A stretch of 64,000 nucleotides of DNA from Thermoleophilaceae bacterium (GTDB taxonomy: Bacteria > Actinomycetota > Thermoleophilia > Solirubrobacterales > JACPNS01), in NCBI GenBank assembly GCA_016462645.1, contig JAEMSX010000001.1, forward strand, positions 65,999 through 129,998, written 5' to 3'. Shown in pieces: positions 8,609-16,453 of this stretch. Under the pieces are notes generated by a model that had not been told where the DNA came from, made no database searches, and was given only the letters and a program-made list of their open reading frames with translations. Position numbers and translations under genes: made by a program. Position 1 is the first letter of the stretch, and each line of letters starts with the position of its first letter.

Positions 8609-9891
8609 GCGTCAATGATTGTCGGACCGCCGGCCGGGCTGTCGATCATCAGGCGGCCGTCCACGGCCTCAACTCGCGCGCGCAATCCGCGCAGGCCCTC
8701 GCCGTTCTCATCGGCGCGGCCGCTGCCGTTGTCGCTCACGCGCAGGTAGAACCACTCTTCGTTGCGCCAGGCGTTGATGTTGATCTTCTCGGCGCCGCTG
8801 TGCTTGATCGCGTTGGCGAGCGCCTCGCTGATCACGAAGTACGCCGTGGACTCGGCGCGCTCGCCGGGACGCTCATCGAGGTCGATCTTGATCTCGACGG
8901 GGATCGGGCTGCGCGCCGCGAGCGGAACAAGCGCCGCCTCGAGTCCGCGGTCGCGCAGGATCTGCGGACCGATGCCGCGCACCAGGTCGCGCAGCTCCGC
9001 GAGTGTCCGCTGCGCCTCGTCGCGAGCCTGCGCCACGAGCGCTTTTGCGGCCTCGGGATCGTCGTCGAACTTCTGCTCGGCGCGGCCGAGGTCGAGCGCG
9101 AGCGCCACTAGTCGTGCCTGCGCGCCGTCGTGGAGGTCGCGCTCGATGCGCGACATCTCCGTCGACTGCTGCGTCAGCGTCTCCTCGCGGGTGCGCTCGA
9201 GTTCGGTGACGCGGCCGCGCAGAAGCTCCTCCTCGCTCGTTCCGAGCAGCGCACGGGAGACCTCCTGGAGCACGTAACTCGCCCCGGCGCCCGCCCACGA
9301 CGCCACGACGACCATCGCGATTCCGAACGGAATGACCAGAAACGACTCGATGAAGTTGACGTTGTCACCGAGCAGGAATCCGATCGGGGTGAAGTCGCCC
9401 GGAAGCGCCCAGCCGAAGAGCGGATAGACGATCCAGCCGAACGCGACCAGCCAGAAGCTCAGCGCAACCGCGGCCACCGCAATGCCGAGCGTCGAGACGA
9501 ACACGAGCCACCCGAGGTCCTTCCAGGTCTGCTTGTCGGTCGCGAGCGCGATCGTCCGCTGGGTGCGCGAGCCCTCCTCCTGGTCGTAGACGACCTCCAG
9601 AGGCCGATCGTCGACCAGCTTCAGCCGCGAACGCTCGACGCCCGCACAACGCCTGAAGAACCAGAGGATCAGCAGCGTGATCGGCAGACCGATCACGATG
9701 ATCGCCATCGCGAACGCGATCGACAGTCCGACGGCCCACACGAACCCGGCGACCAGCGCGGCGGGAATCGTGCTCAGGAGGTAGAGCGTCTCGCGCCGCG
9801 TCTTCGGGTCGAACGGACGCGCCGCCAAGCGGTCCATCATCTCCGAGTCGAAGTCGAGCTCCTCGAAGGCGGCTTTGGGGTTGAATGCCAT
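8590..9891 (-). CDS. Sensor histidine kinase, HisKA_3 type (second system)
   Basis: A 433-aa kinase from the ATG at 9891 ('MAFNPKAAFEEL'). The track's extra 25 residues are unlikely. It has about four hydrophobic segments in the first ~215 residues, resembling 'sensor' domains of actinobacterial NarX/LiaS-like kinases. A helical linker follows, then the H-box 'RIERDLHDGAQARLVALALDLG' and HATPase_c 'DNGSGRADENGEGLRGLRARVEAVDG'. It overlaps its regulator by 19 nt. No Shine-Dalgarno is seen; GATGAT lies 6 nt before the ATG. Confidence 0.92.
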   Translation of the reverse strand: MAFNPKAAFEELDFDSEMMDRLAARPFDPKTRRETLYLLSTIPAALVAGFVWAVGLSIAFAMAIIVIGLPITLLILWFFRRCAGVERSRLKLVDDRPLEVVYDQEEGSRTQRTIALATDKQTWKDLGWLVFVSTLGIAVAAVALSFWLVAFGWIVYPLFGWALPGDFTPIGFLLGDNVNFIESFLVIPFGIAMVVVASWAGAGASYVLQEVSRALLGTSEEELLRGRVTELERTREETLTQQSTEMSRIERDLHDGAQARLVALALDLGRAEQKFDDDPEAAKALVAQARDEAQRTLAELRDLVRGIGPQILRDRGLEAALVPLAARSPIPVEIKIDLDERPGERAESTAYFVISEALANAIKHSGAEKININAWRNEEWFYLRVSDNGSGRADENGEGLRGLRARVEAVDGRLMIDSPAGGPTIIDAWLSFR

Positions 9892-9995
9892 GCGTGCATC
9901 ATCGCCGACGCGCGCGCGGAAGCCAATACGGAGGACTGGCGAGTGCAGCGGGGGATAACCCGACACTGCACCCGCCAGTTTTGATCAACGCGTGA

Positions 9996-12119
9996 CTATC
10001 CGTGGCCGAAGCGCACGTCCGGCAGCAGCCGGTCGGCGAACTTCGGCAGGTACCAGGCCCACTTGCCCATGATGCGCAGCAGCACCGGCATCAGCAGGAG
10101 TCGGATCAGCATCGTGTCGAGCAGCACCGCGACTCCGAGGATCACGCCCATTTCCTTCGGCGGCAACGGACCCGAAAGCGCGAACGTGAAGAACACGGCG
10201 ACCATCACTGCACCGGCCGCGAAGATCACGCGCCCGGAGTGCGCGACGCCGCCGACCATCGCTTCATGCGGGTCGTGGCTGCGGTCCCAGTGCTCCTTTG
10301 CGCTTGAGAGCAGGAAGACCGTGTAGTCCATCGAGATCGCGAACATCATCGCGAAGAAGAACACCGGCCCCCATGCATCGAGGAAGCCCTGCGGCTGGAA
10401 GCCCAGGATGCTGTGCAGTGCACCGTCCTGGAAGACCCACTTGGCGACGCCGAACGCAGCACCGGCCGCAAGCAGGTTCGTGAGCACGCCGGCCGCCGCG
10501 ACAAGCGGGGCCTGCAGCGCGACGAGCAGCAACAGGAAGCCGAGCGCGAGCACGACTCCGATCACCAGCCAGGTCTTGTCGGCAAGCGCGGTCTCGAGGT
10601 CGTGGTTCTCGGCAACGACACCGCCGATCAGGGCTCCGCGTGGCAGCGCCGCGCGCAGACGGTCGATTGTCGGTCCGATCGTCGGCGACGACGGATCTGC
10701 GGCGGGCACCGCGTTGAACATCGTGTATCCGCCGTTGGCGGGCGAAGGCGCGACGGCCGCAATGCCCTTGTCGCTCTTCAGCACGACCGCAGTCTGGGCC
10801 GCGCCGGCATTCGGCGTCACGACCTGCATCGTTCCCGCGGCTCCGGGTCCGAGGCCCTTGGAGACCTGTTCGTAGCCGACGCGCGATTGATCGCCCTCGG
10901 GCACAACCTTGATCGACGGCATCGCCGTGTTCAGGTTCAGCACCGGCACGGCGAGCGCGACCAGGATGGCGAGCGCCAGCCCGCCGAAGGCCCACGGGTG
11001 CTTCCACAGTCGCTCCGCCCAGGCGGCGAACGCCGGCGAGCGGTGCTCGCCGCTGTGCGCCCACGGGAGCGCGAGCTTGTCAACGCGGGTACCCAGGCGT
11101 CCGAGCACTGCCGGCAGCAGTGTCATCGTCGCGGCGAGGATGAACAGCACCGCGAGCATGATCCCGAGGCTCATCGAGCGGAATGCCGGGCTCGGAACGA
11201 GCATCACGGCAGACAGCGAGATCAGCACGGTTGCGCCGGAGAACAGCACGGCCTTTCCGGCGGTGTCCATCGTCGCGGCAGTCGCCTCGCGCGGAGTCAT
11301 CTCCGAGCCGAACAACGCGCCGCGGAAGCGGTGCACGATGAACAGCGCGTAGTCGATGCCCAGCGCCAGCGCGAACATCAGAGCGAAGTTCATCGCCCAG
11401 ATCGAAACCGGCGTGACCTTCGTGACCAGGTAGAGCGAGCCCGCAGCAGAGACCAACGAGATGATCGTCAGCATCAGCGGCAGACCCGCGGCAACGAGCG
11501 AGCCGAAGGCGAACAGCAGGATCAGCAGAGTCACCGGCCAGGAGATCAGCTCGGATTTCATCATCGCGTCGCGGTTTGCGACGTTGAAGTCCGACCACAT
11601 GCCCGGGGCCCCGGTGAGGCTCGCGGTCACGCCGCCGGACCCGGCAGCCGGGATCGACTCTTTCAGGCGATCGGCCGCGCGGACCATTTCGTTGCTGTCA
11701 CGTGCGGCTCCGGCCTGGACCACGGCCGTCTTGCCGTCCTTCGAGATCGTCACGCCGACGCGCGGCGCGGCGACGGTGGTCACCGCGGGTTCCGCATTCA
11801 GCACCTCTGTCACGTTGGCGACAGTCGACTTGAACTCGGGCGAGGATGTGGTCAGCGTGTCGGAGTTGACCACGACCATCAGGCCGTAGCCGCCGAATCC
11901 ACCGAAGTTGCGATCGACGACTTCGCGGGCCGCGACAGACTCTGAGCCTGACGCTTCCCAGCCGGCGCCCGAAAGCGCGGTCTCGACCTTCGGCGCGAAG
12001 AAGCCGAGCACGAGCACGACCACGACCCACGAGATCATCACCGCGCGGAAGTGGTCGGCCATGTAGCCGCCGAAGCGGCCGATCGGCCCGTACTGGTTGG
12101 ACGATGAGTGTTCGCTCAT
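9996..12119 (-). CDS. MMPL-family RND transporter (SQR operon)
   Basis: A 707-aa RND/MMPL permease with two six-helix halves and large external loops. The proton-relay motifs are 'ALGIDYALFIVHRFRG' and 'AISMDYTVFLLSSAKEHW'. The track start at 12410 is wrong: ATG 12119 has GGAGG about 8 nt upstream and overlaps the DUF2892 stop (ATGA). It is the last gene of the SQR-DUF2892-MMPL operon, so its export function may serve sulfur or redox stress, but the cargo is unknown. Confidence 0.92.
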   Translation of the reverse strand: MSEHSSSNQYGPIGRFGGYMADHFRAVMISWVVVVLVLGFFAPKVETALSGAGWEASGSESVAAREVVDRNFGGFGGYGLMVVVNSDTLTTSSPEFKSTVANVTEVLNAEPAVTTVAAPRVGVTISKDGKTAVVQAGAARDSNEMVRAADRLKESIPAAGSGGVTASLTGAPGMWSDFNVANRDAMMKSELISWPVTLLILLFAFGSLVAAGLPLMLTIISLVSAAGSLYLVTKVTPVSIWAMNFALMFALALGIDYALFIVHRFRGALFGSEMTPREATAATMDTAGKAVLFSGATVLISLSAVMLVPSPAFRSMSLGIMLAVLFILAATMTLLPAVLGRLGTRVDKLALPWAHSGEHRSPAFAAWAERLWKHPWAFGGLALAILVALAVPVLNLNTAMPSIKVVPEGDQSRVGYEQVSKGLGPGAAGTMQVVTPNAGAAQTAVVLKSDKGIAAVAPSPANGGYTMFNAVPAADPSSPTIGPTIDRLRAALPRGALIGGVVAENHDLETALADKTWLVIGVVLALGFLLLLVALQAPLVAAAGVLTNLLAAGAAFGVAKWVFQDGALHSILGFQPQGFLDAWGPVFFFAMMFAISMDYTVFLLSSAKEHWDRSHDPHEAMVGGVAHSGRVIFAAGAVMVAVFFTFALSGPLPPKEMGVILGVAVLLDTMLIRLLLMPVLLRIMGKWAWYLPKFADRLLPDVRFGHG

Positions 12120-12364
12120 TGTGTTGCCTCCGCTGCACACGCCGGGCGCGCTTTGGTGAACTTGGTGAGAATCAGCGATGCGCCGCAGACTCCGACGCTC
12201 GCGTACAGCAACTGGTTGACACCGACGAAGCCGGTCAGCAGCAGAAACCACGGCGAGACTGCGGCGGCCAGGATCGCCGAGACGATTGCCATTGTGCCCG
12301 CGAGCGCAAACAGCACACGCTCCAGGGGCCAGCGGTTGTTCCAGGTCTTCTGAGGTGAGCTCAT
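12116..12364 (-). CDS. Small DUF2892/YgaP-like transmembrane protein
   Basis: An 82-aa protein with two hydrophobic helices ('LERVLFALAGTMAIVSAILAA' and 'WFLLLTGFVGVNQLLYASVG'). The pattern fits DUF2892, the membrane part of YgaP rhodaneses, but without a rhodanese domain. ATGA overlaps join it to SQR upstream and MMPL downstream. DUF2892 proteins often accompany sulfide/persulfide genes, which fits this context. It may anchor or assist sulfur transfer. Confidence 0.75.
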   Translation of the reverse strand: MSSPQKTWNNRWPLERVLFALAGTMAIVSAILAAAVSPWFLLLTGFVGVNQLLYASVGVCGASLILTKFTKARPACAAEATQ

Positions 12365-13584
12365 AGGACGATCTTTCCTCTCTTACGGGATGAAATGAAG
12401 ACGCGCTCAAAAGCGAGCTTCGCCAGGTGGGCCTGCGGCCCAGCCATTGTGCGGGCCTTCGGGTGAAGGCCCCTCTCCCCGCGAGCGAGGACGTTGTCTG
12501 CCTTGAAGATCACGCCGCTGTTTCCGGCGTCGAGCACGCAGATCGCGCTCAGTTCGTCGAGCGGGAGTGCTTCGGTCTTGCCGGAGTTGATCTCCGCGGC
12601 GATGTTGTGCGCCGCGACCTTGGCCATCGTCTCGGTCATCTGACCGGTCTTCGGCACGCCCGCCGGGACGGCGGTCTCGTCCGGCGGCTTGATCGCGATC
12701 GCGACGCCCGCTGCGTAGATCTCCGGGTGATCCGGGTGGCGGTACTGCTCGTCCACGGGCACGAAGCCCATCGGATTCGCGAGCCCCGGCGTGTTTGCGA
12801 TCACGTCCACGCCACTGAACGGCGGGACGATCATCGAGTACTTGAAGGGCAGCTTGCGGCCGGAGGCGAGCTCGATCTCGTTCGCTGTCACGCGGTCGAT
12901 CGAGCTGTTCGGAAGCCCCTCGATGTCGAGACGGCCGAAGAACTTCTCGACGAGTGCGTTCGAGTTGCCGACGCCGCCCAGACCGAAGTGGCCAAGTTCC
13001 GGCTCAGCGCTGATGAAGGTCACCGGCGCAACGTCCTCAAGGCCCGCTTTCTTGATCTGGTGTTTCGTGTTGAGCAGGAACTCGTATGACGCGCCAAAAC
13101 ACGATCCGCCCTGGGCGGTGCCGACGACGACGGGACCGGGGTCCTTGAGGAACTCCTTCCATGCCGCGCCGGCGCGCTGGGCGTGTTCGAGGTTGCAGAC
13201 CGACTCGGTGTGGCCGGCTTCCGGGCCGAGGCCTTCGATCTTCTCGAAGGCGAGCCGCGGGCCGGTGCCGATGAAGAGGTAGTCGTATGCGAGTTCTTCG
13301 CCGCCGGCCGTGGTGACGGTGCGACCCTCGATATCGATCCGGGCAGCGGCGTCGTTCACGAAGCGGATGTTCTTGCGCCGGTAGATCGGCTCGAGCGGAA
13401 AGGTCACGTCCTTCGCGTCACGCAGACCGAACGGGAGCCAGATCAGCGAGGGGATGAACGTGAATTCGGCGCGCGGATCAACTACGACGATCTCGTGCGA
13501 GTCGTCGACGCGTTTGCGCAGTTCGAGCGCGGCGGTGAGGCCGGCGAAGCTTGATCCGAGGATCACTGTGCGGGTACTGGACAT
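12361..13584 (-). CDS. sqr: Sulfide:quinone oxidoreductase
   Basis: A 407-aa FAD enzyme of the SQR family that oxidises sulfide to polysulfide/persulfide and passes electrons to quinone at the membrane. It has the N-terminal dinucleotide fold 'VILGSSFAGLTAALEL'. Three Cys sit where SQR catalytic cysteines are expected: Cys130 ('SVCNLEHA'), Cys162 ('GGSCFGASYEF') and Cys349 ('SAICVLDAG'). The stretch 'SAEPELGHFGLGGVGNS' is typical of SQR. ATG 13584 is preceded by AAGGAG; the longer track start is unlikely. It is first in a three-gene coupled operon and divergent from an ArsR regulator with palindromes between them. Confidence 0.85.
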   Translation of the reverse strand: MSSTRTVILGSSFAGLTAALELRKRVDDSHEIVVVDPRAEFTFIPSLIWLPFGLRDAKDVTFPLEPIYRRKNIRFVNDAAARIDIEGRTVTTAGGEELAYDYLFIGTGPRLAFEKIEGLGPEAGHTESVCNLEHAQRAGAAWKEFLKDPGPVVVGTAQGGSCFGASYEFLLNTKHQIKKAGLEDVAPVTFISAEPELGHFGLGGVGNSNALVEKFFGRLDIEGLPNSSIDRVTANEIELASGRKLPFKYSMIVPPFSGVDVIANTPGLANPMGFVPVDEQYRHPDHPEIYAAGVAIAIKPPDETAVPAGVPKTGQMTETMAKVAAHNIAAEINSGKTEALPLDELSAICVLDAGNSGVIFKADNVLARGERGLHPKARTMAGPQAHLAKLAFERVFISSRKRGKIVL

Positions 13585-13637
13585 GACTTTTTTGATGCTC
13601 CTTGGGTGTGAGCTGGAGTGGACGTGTAGGAACACTA

Positions 13638-13655
13638 TACAACTTTACAGTTGTA
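13638..13655. promoter_or_regulatory. Palindromic operator in the SQR-ArsR divergent region
   Basis: TACAACT-TTAC-AGTTGTA has perfect 7-bp arms and a 4-nt spacer, placed about 55 nt upstream of the SQR start. Size and placement fit an ArsR/SmtB-type site. Confidence 0.65.
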
Positions 13656-13662
13656 CATGCGT

Positions 13663-13680
13663 TATCATTGTTCAACGATA
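13663..13680. promoter_or_regulatory. Second imperfect palindrome upstream of the ArsR gene
   Basis: TATCATTG-TT-CAACGATA has 8-bp arms with one mismatch and lies 28 nt before the ArsR start. It could be a second ArsR half-region giving autoregulation, or part of the promoter. Confidence 0.45.
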
Positions 13681-13707
13681 CGTACGAACCCTTGATTACG
13701 ATCCGAG

Positions 13708-14064
13708 ATGGCAATGAAAAAGACTCCCCACACTGAGCTGACCGGCCCGCTGGTCGACCTCGTCGCCGAGCGCTTCCGTGTGCTTGGCGAACCGATGCGA
13801 ATCCGCCTGCTGAACGAACTGCGCGAGCACGACGCCTCCGTCGGAGAGCTGCACGAAACCATCGGTGCCTCGCAGCAGAATGTCTCCAAGCACCTGGCGA
13901 TCCTGCATCAGGCAGGCATGGTCGAGCGGGTGAAGGTCGGCAACCAGACGCGTTACAGCATTTCCGATCCGAGCGTCTTTGAGCTCTGCGAGCTGGTCTG
14001 CGGCGGAGTGCGCCAACGCGTCGTCAGGCTCGATTCGATCCTGCGCGCGGGCGGCGCGGCTTAA
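13708..14064 (+). CDS. ArsR-family transcriptional regulator
   Basis: A 118-aa winged-HTH repressor: 'RFRVLGEPMRIRLLNELREHDASVGELHETIGASQQNVSKHLAILHQAGMVERVKVGNQTRYSI'. The only cysteines are Cys94 and Cys98 in the last helix ('ELCELVCGG'). The ELCVC metal site of ArsR helix 3 is absent, and so is the two-distant-Cys arrangement of BigR/SqrR. It faces the SQR operon across about 120 bp with two palindromes and probably represses it. Either ATG 13708 or 13714 could be the start. A thiol/persulfide sensor is an inference. Confidence 0.88.
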   Translation: MAMKKTPHTELTGPLVDLVAERFRVLGEPMRIRLLNELREHDASVGELHETIGASQQNVSKHLAILHQAGMVERVKVGNQTRYSISDPSVFELCELVCGGVRQRVVRLDSILRAGGAA

Positions 14065-14120
14065 CCGCCCCTGAACCTGTAATTGACAGCGTCTGAATGC
14101 CGCTCCCGTAGGCTTGAGCC

Positions 14121-14792
14121 ATGAGTAACTGGTCCCTATGGCTTCTGCTGGCGGGCGTCCCCCTCGTCCTTGGGCTGCTCGCCCAACTGTCCGTCAAGCG
14201 CACCTTCGCGAAGTACAGCGAGGTCGGCGCGGCAAACGGCATGAGCGGCGCTGATGCTGCCGCGGCGGTACTGCGCGAGTCGGGCCTGCCGGGCCTCACG
14301 ATCAACCCGATCGAAGGCCACCTCACCGACCACTACGACCCGCGCAACAAGACGCTGAACCTCTCAGCCGACGTGGGTCAGGCGCACAGCGTCGCCGCGA
14401 TCGGCGTGGCAGCGCACGAAGCCGGCCACGCGATCCAGGACGCGAAGGGCTACTGGCCGATGAGCGTTCGTCAGACGCTTGTGCCGGCGGCAAACATCGG
14501 ATCGACGCTCTGGTTCATGCCGGTCCTCCTCGGCTTCATCCTTCAGTCGACAGGCCTGATCACGGTCGGCCTGGTGCTGTTTGCAGCAGTCGTGCTGTTC
14601 CAGCTGATCACGCTGCCCGTCGAGTTCGACGCCTCGCACCGCGCGCTCGTCGCACTCGAGGACAACAACTTGCTCGCCGCAGGCGAGATCGACGGTGCCC
14701 GCGCAGTGCTGCGCGCAGCTTCACTGACATACGTGGCCGGCTTCGTCGCCGCCCTCGGTCAGCTGATCTACTTCTTCATCGCCAGCCGCTAA
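14121..14792 (+). CDS. Zinc metallopeptidase, YugP family, membrane-anchored
   Basis: A 223-aa protein with one N-terminal helix, a zinc-protease motif HEAGH (His99, Glu100, His103 in 'VAAHEAGHAIQD') and two to three hydrophobic helices in the C-terminal half. This is the layout of the YugP/neutral zinc metallopeptidase family; the substrate is unknown. TAGGCT lies 6 nt before the ATG, predicting a leaderless transcript. The stop interlocks with that of the convergent L,D-transpeptidase (CTAA). Confidence 0.88.
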   Translation: MSNWSLWLLLAGVPLVLGLLAQLSVKRTFAKYSEVGAANGMSGADAAAAVLRESGLPGLTINPIEGHLTDHYDPRNKTLNLSADVGQAHSVAAIGVAAHEAGHAIQDAKGYWPMSVRQTLVPAANIGSTLWFMPVLLGFILQSTGLITVGLVLFAAVVLFQLITLPVEFDASHRALVALEDNNLLAAGEIDGARAVLRAASLTYVAGFVAALGQLIYFFIASR

Positions 14793-15541
14793 AGGATTTT
14801 GACCGGGATACCCGGCGGCGCGAGCTTGAACAGCGCGCGGATCTGATCGTTGGTGACGTGCACGCAGGGGTCTGAACTAGTGCCCGGGACCTGCTTGGGT
14901 TTGTTCGTGCCGTGGATGCCGACGGTCTTGTGGCCCGGCCAGTCGGTGGCGGTGCGCGCGTAGGCGGAGAGGCCGATCGCAAACGGTCCGAAGCGGCCGT
15001 TCTTGTCCGTGCTCGCGAGTCGGTTGCGCACGTAGAAGTTCCCGGCCGGCGTGGTGTGTCCGCTCCGGCCGATCGCGATCGGCGCGCTCCAGACGACCTG
15101 CTCGTTCTTGAACAGCTTGGCGGTGCGCTGGCCCCGGTCAATCTCGATGCGTGAATGCACGACGCGGTATTTGTCGAGCGCAGAACGGCGGATCCACCCG
15201 GTCGCCTGACTGCGCATCGGGAGGCGCGCCTCGGTCCAGACGGTGCCGTCGCTGTAGATGCGTTCGCGCAGCGTGAGGACGAGCTCGCTCGTTCTGTCCG
15301 GCGTGTGGCGGGTCAGAGTGCGCAGCTTCCTGCCGCGCTCGCCAGGACGGCTGAAGGCGCTGACCCGCTTGCTGACGAACGCCCAGCGCGAAGTGTCGAG
15401 TTCGTTGGAGAGCAGCGTCTCGGTGTACGACCCTTTGGCGCCCGCGGCCATGGCCGGGCCGGCCAGAGCAAACGCGCTGACGGTCACGGCAAATGTCACG
15501 GCAAGCAGCCGTGACAGCAAGGCGGAGGCGTGTGTGTCCAT
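14789..15541 (-). CDS. L,D-transpeptidase (YkuD), exported
   Basis: A 250-aa protein with a signal peptide (~1-32), an SH3-like middle (~50-120) and a C-terminal YkuD domain (~128-250). The usual catalytic pair is visible as His210 ('GIHGTNK') and Cys226. The Cys motif is odd: 'SSDPCVHVTN' instead of the common SHGC(I/V)RM, so Gly before Cys is Pro and the following Arg is His. It would cross-link peptidoglycan stems in the cell wall. Whether the variant motif is active is uncertain. Confidence 0.85.
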   Translation of the reverse strand: MDTHASALLSRLLAVTFAVTVSAFALAGPAMAAGAKGSYTETLLSNELDTSRWAFVSKRVSAFSRPGERGRKLRTLTRHTPDRTSELVLTLRERIYSDGTVWTEARLPMRSQATGWIRRSALDKYRVVHSRIEIDRGQRTAKLFKNEQVVWSAPIAIGRSGHTTPAGNFYVRNRLASTDKNGRFGPFAIGLSAYARTATDWPGHKTVGIHGTNKPKQVPGTSSDPCVHVTNDQIRALFKLAPPGIPVKIL

Positions 15542-15614
15542 CTCCCACAGTTATCGGAAGCTCCGCGCCCAGGCTGCAACTTACGACTGGACGGCTACCC
15601 TTTGAACTTCTCTG

Positions 15615-15688
15615 GGGCGCGTAACTCAGCTGGTTAGAGTGCCTCCCTTACAAGGAGGAAGTCGCAAGTTCGAATCTTGCCGTGCCCA
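15615..15688 (+). tRNA. tRNA-Val (anticodon TAC)
   Basis: Acceptor GGGCGCG pairs with CGTGCCC (one G-T). D-arm AACTCAGCTGGTTAGAGT, anticodon loop CTTACAA giving TAC, T-arm GCAAGTTCGAATCTTGC. CCA is not encoded. Confidence 0.95.
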
Positions 15689-15822
15689 CTTCGCAAGACC
15701 TCAATCTCGCGCTAACACGGATCGATGTAGTTTGACCGAGCGATGGCGCTCACCGCATCGTTCCTTTCCAAATAGTCGTCGCCACCGGCAGTTGTCAATC
15801 TGCCACAATTCCTCCGCATCCA

Positions 15823-15896
15823 GGGGATGTAGCTCAGTTGGTTAGAGCGCCGCCCTGTCAAGGCGGAGGTCGCGAGTTCGAGTCTCGTCATTCCCG
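15823..15896 (+). tRNA. tRNA-Asp (anticodon GTC)
   Basis: Acceptor GGGGATG pairs with CATTCCC. D-arm TAGCTCAGTTGGTTAGAGC, anticodon loop CTGTCAA giving GTC, T-arm GCGAGTTCGAGTCTCGT with one weak pair. It lies 134 nt after tRNA-Val; no gene is seen between them. Confidence 0.95.
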
Positions 15897-15917
15897 TTTT
15901 ACCTGGAGTTGATTGCA

Positions 15918-16418
15918 TTGGGGATTTACTTTCGTCATCTGGCCGCAGCTGCGGCGATTGTCTGTCTGACGCTGTTTGCGGCCGGCTGTGGCGACGGCGA
16001 TTCCGAATCCGGACAACTTCCTGATCCCGGGGCCACCGGCAAGTCCAATAACGAAGTTGTCGTCGCTACCGGAGCGGTCAGCGCCGAAGTGAAGGCCAAG
16101 CAGGAGGCGCTCGCCAAGAAGGCCAAGAAGATCAAGGCCGCGGCGAAGAAGGCCGGCACGACAACACCCCCGGAGGGCATGGCCGGCCAGAAGTGCCGCT
16201 CAAAGTCGGGCTACAGCGACGTCACGACGCTCGGTTTCGACTGCTCCGCGGCCGACAAGCTGCTCGTCGTCGGCGACGATCGCTGGGTCGTCCTCCCCGC
16301 CAAGAAGACGAAGGTCGGGAAGTACGCGTGTACGCGCATCAGGGAGACCAAGTCCTACCTGAAGTTCCAGTGCACCAACCTCGGCAGGTCGATCCAGTTC
16401 AAGGTGCCCACGGGCTGA
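15918..16418 (+). CDS. Small secreted lipoprotein of unknown function
   Basis: About 166 aa. The signal peptide ends in a lipobox-like 'LFAAGC', after which the mature chain would be lipidated on Cys. A disordered acidic stretch follows, then a Lys/Ala-rich helix ('EVKAKQEALAKKAKKIKAAAKKAG') and a C-terminal ~75-aa domain with four Cys ('GQKCRSKSG...FDCSAAD...KYACTRIR...FQCTNLG') that probably form disulfides. I prefer TTG 15918 over 15909 because GGAG sits 9 nt upstream. No family recognised. Confidence 0.7.
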   Translation: MGIYFRHLAAAAAIVCLTLFAAGCGDGDSESGQLPDPGATGKSNNEVVVATGAVSAEVKAKQEALAKKAKKIKAAAKKAGTTTPPEGMAGQKCRSKSGYSDVTTLGFDCSAADKLLVVGDDRWVVLPAKKTKVGKYACTRIRETKSYLKFQCTNLGRSIQFKVPTG

Positions 16419-16453
16419 GTCCTCGCCCGCGCTCTCGGTAGGCTCCGCCAGCA

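Noticed and set aside
12466-12484. CCCCTCTCCCC sequence resembling one arm of the 61.4 kb palindrome
   Set aside because: It lies within the SQR coding region and has no matching second arm, so it is chance similarity.
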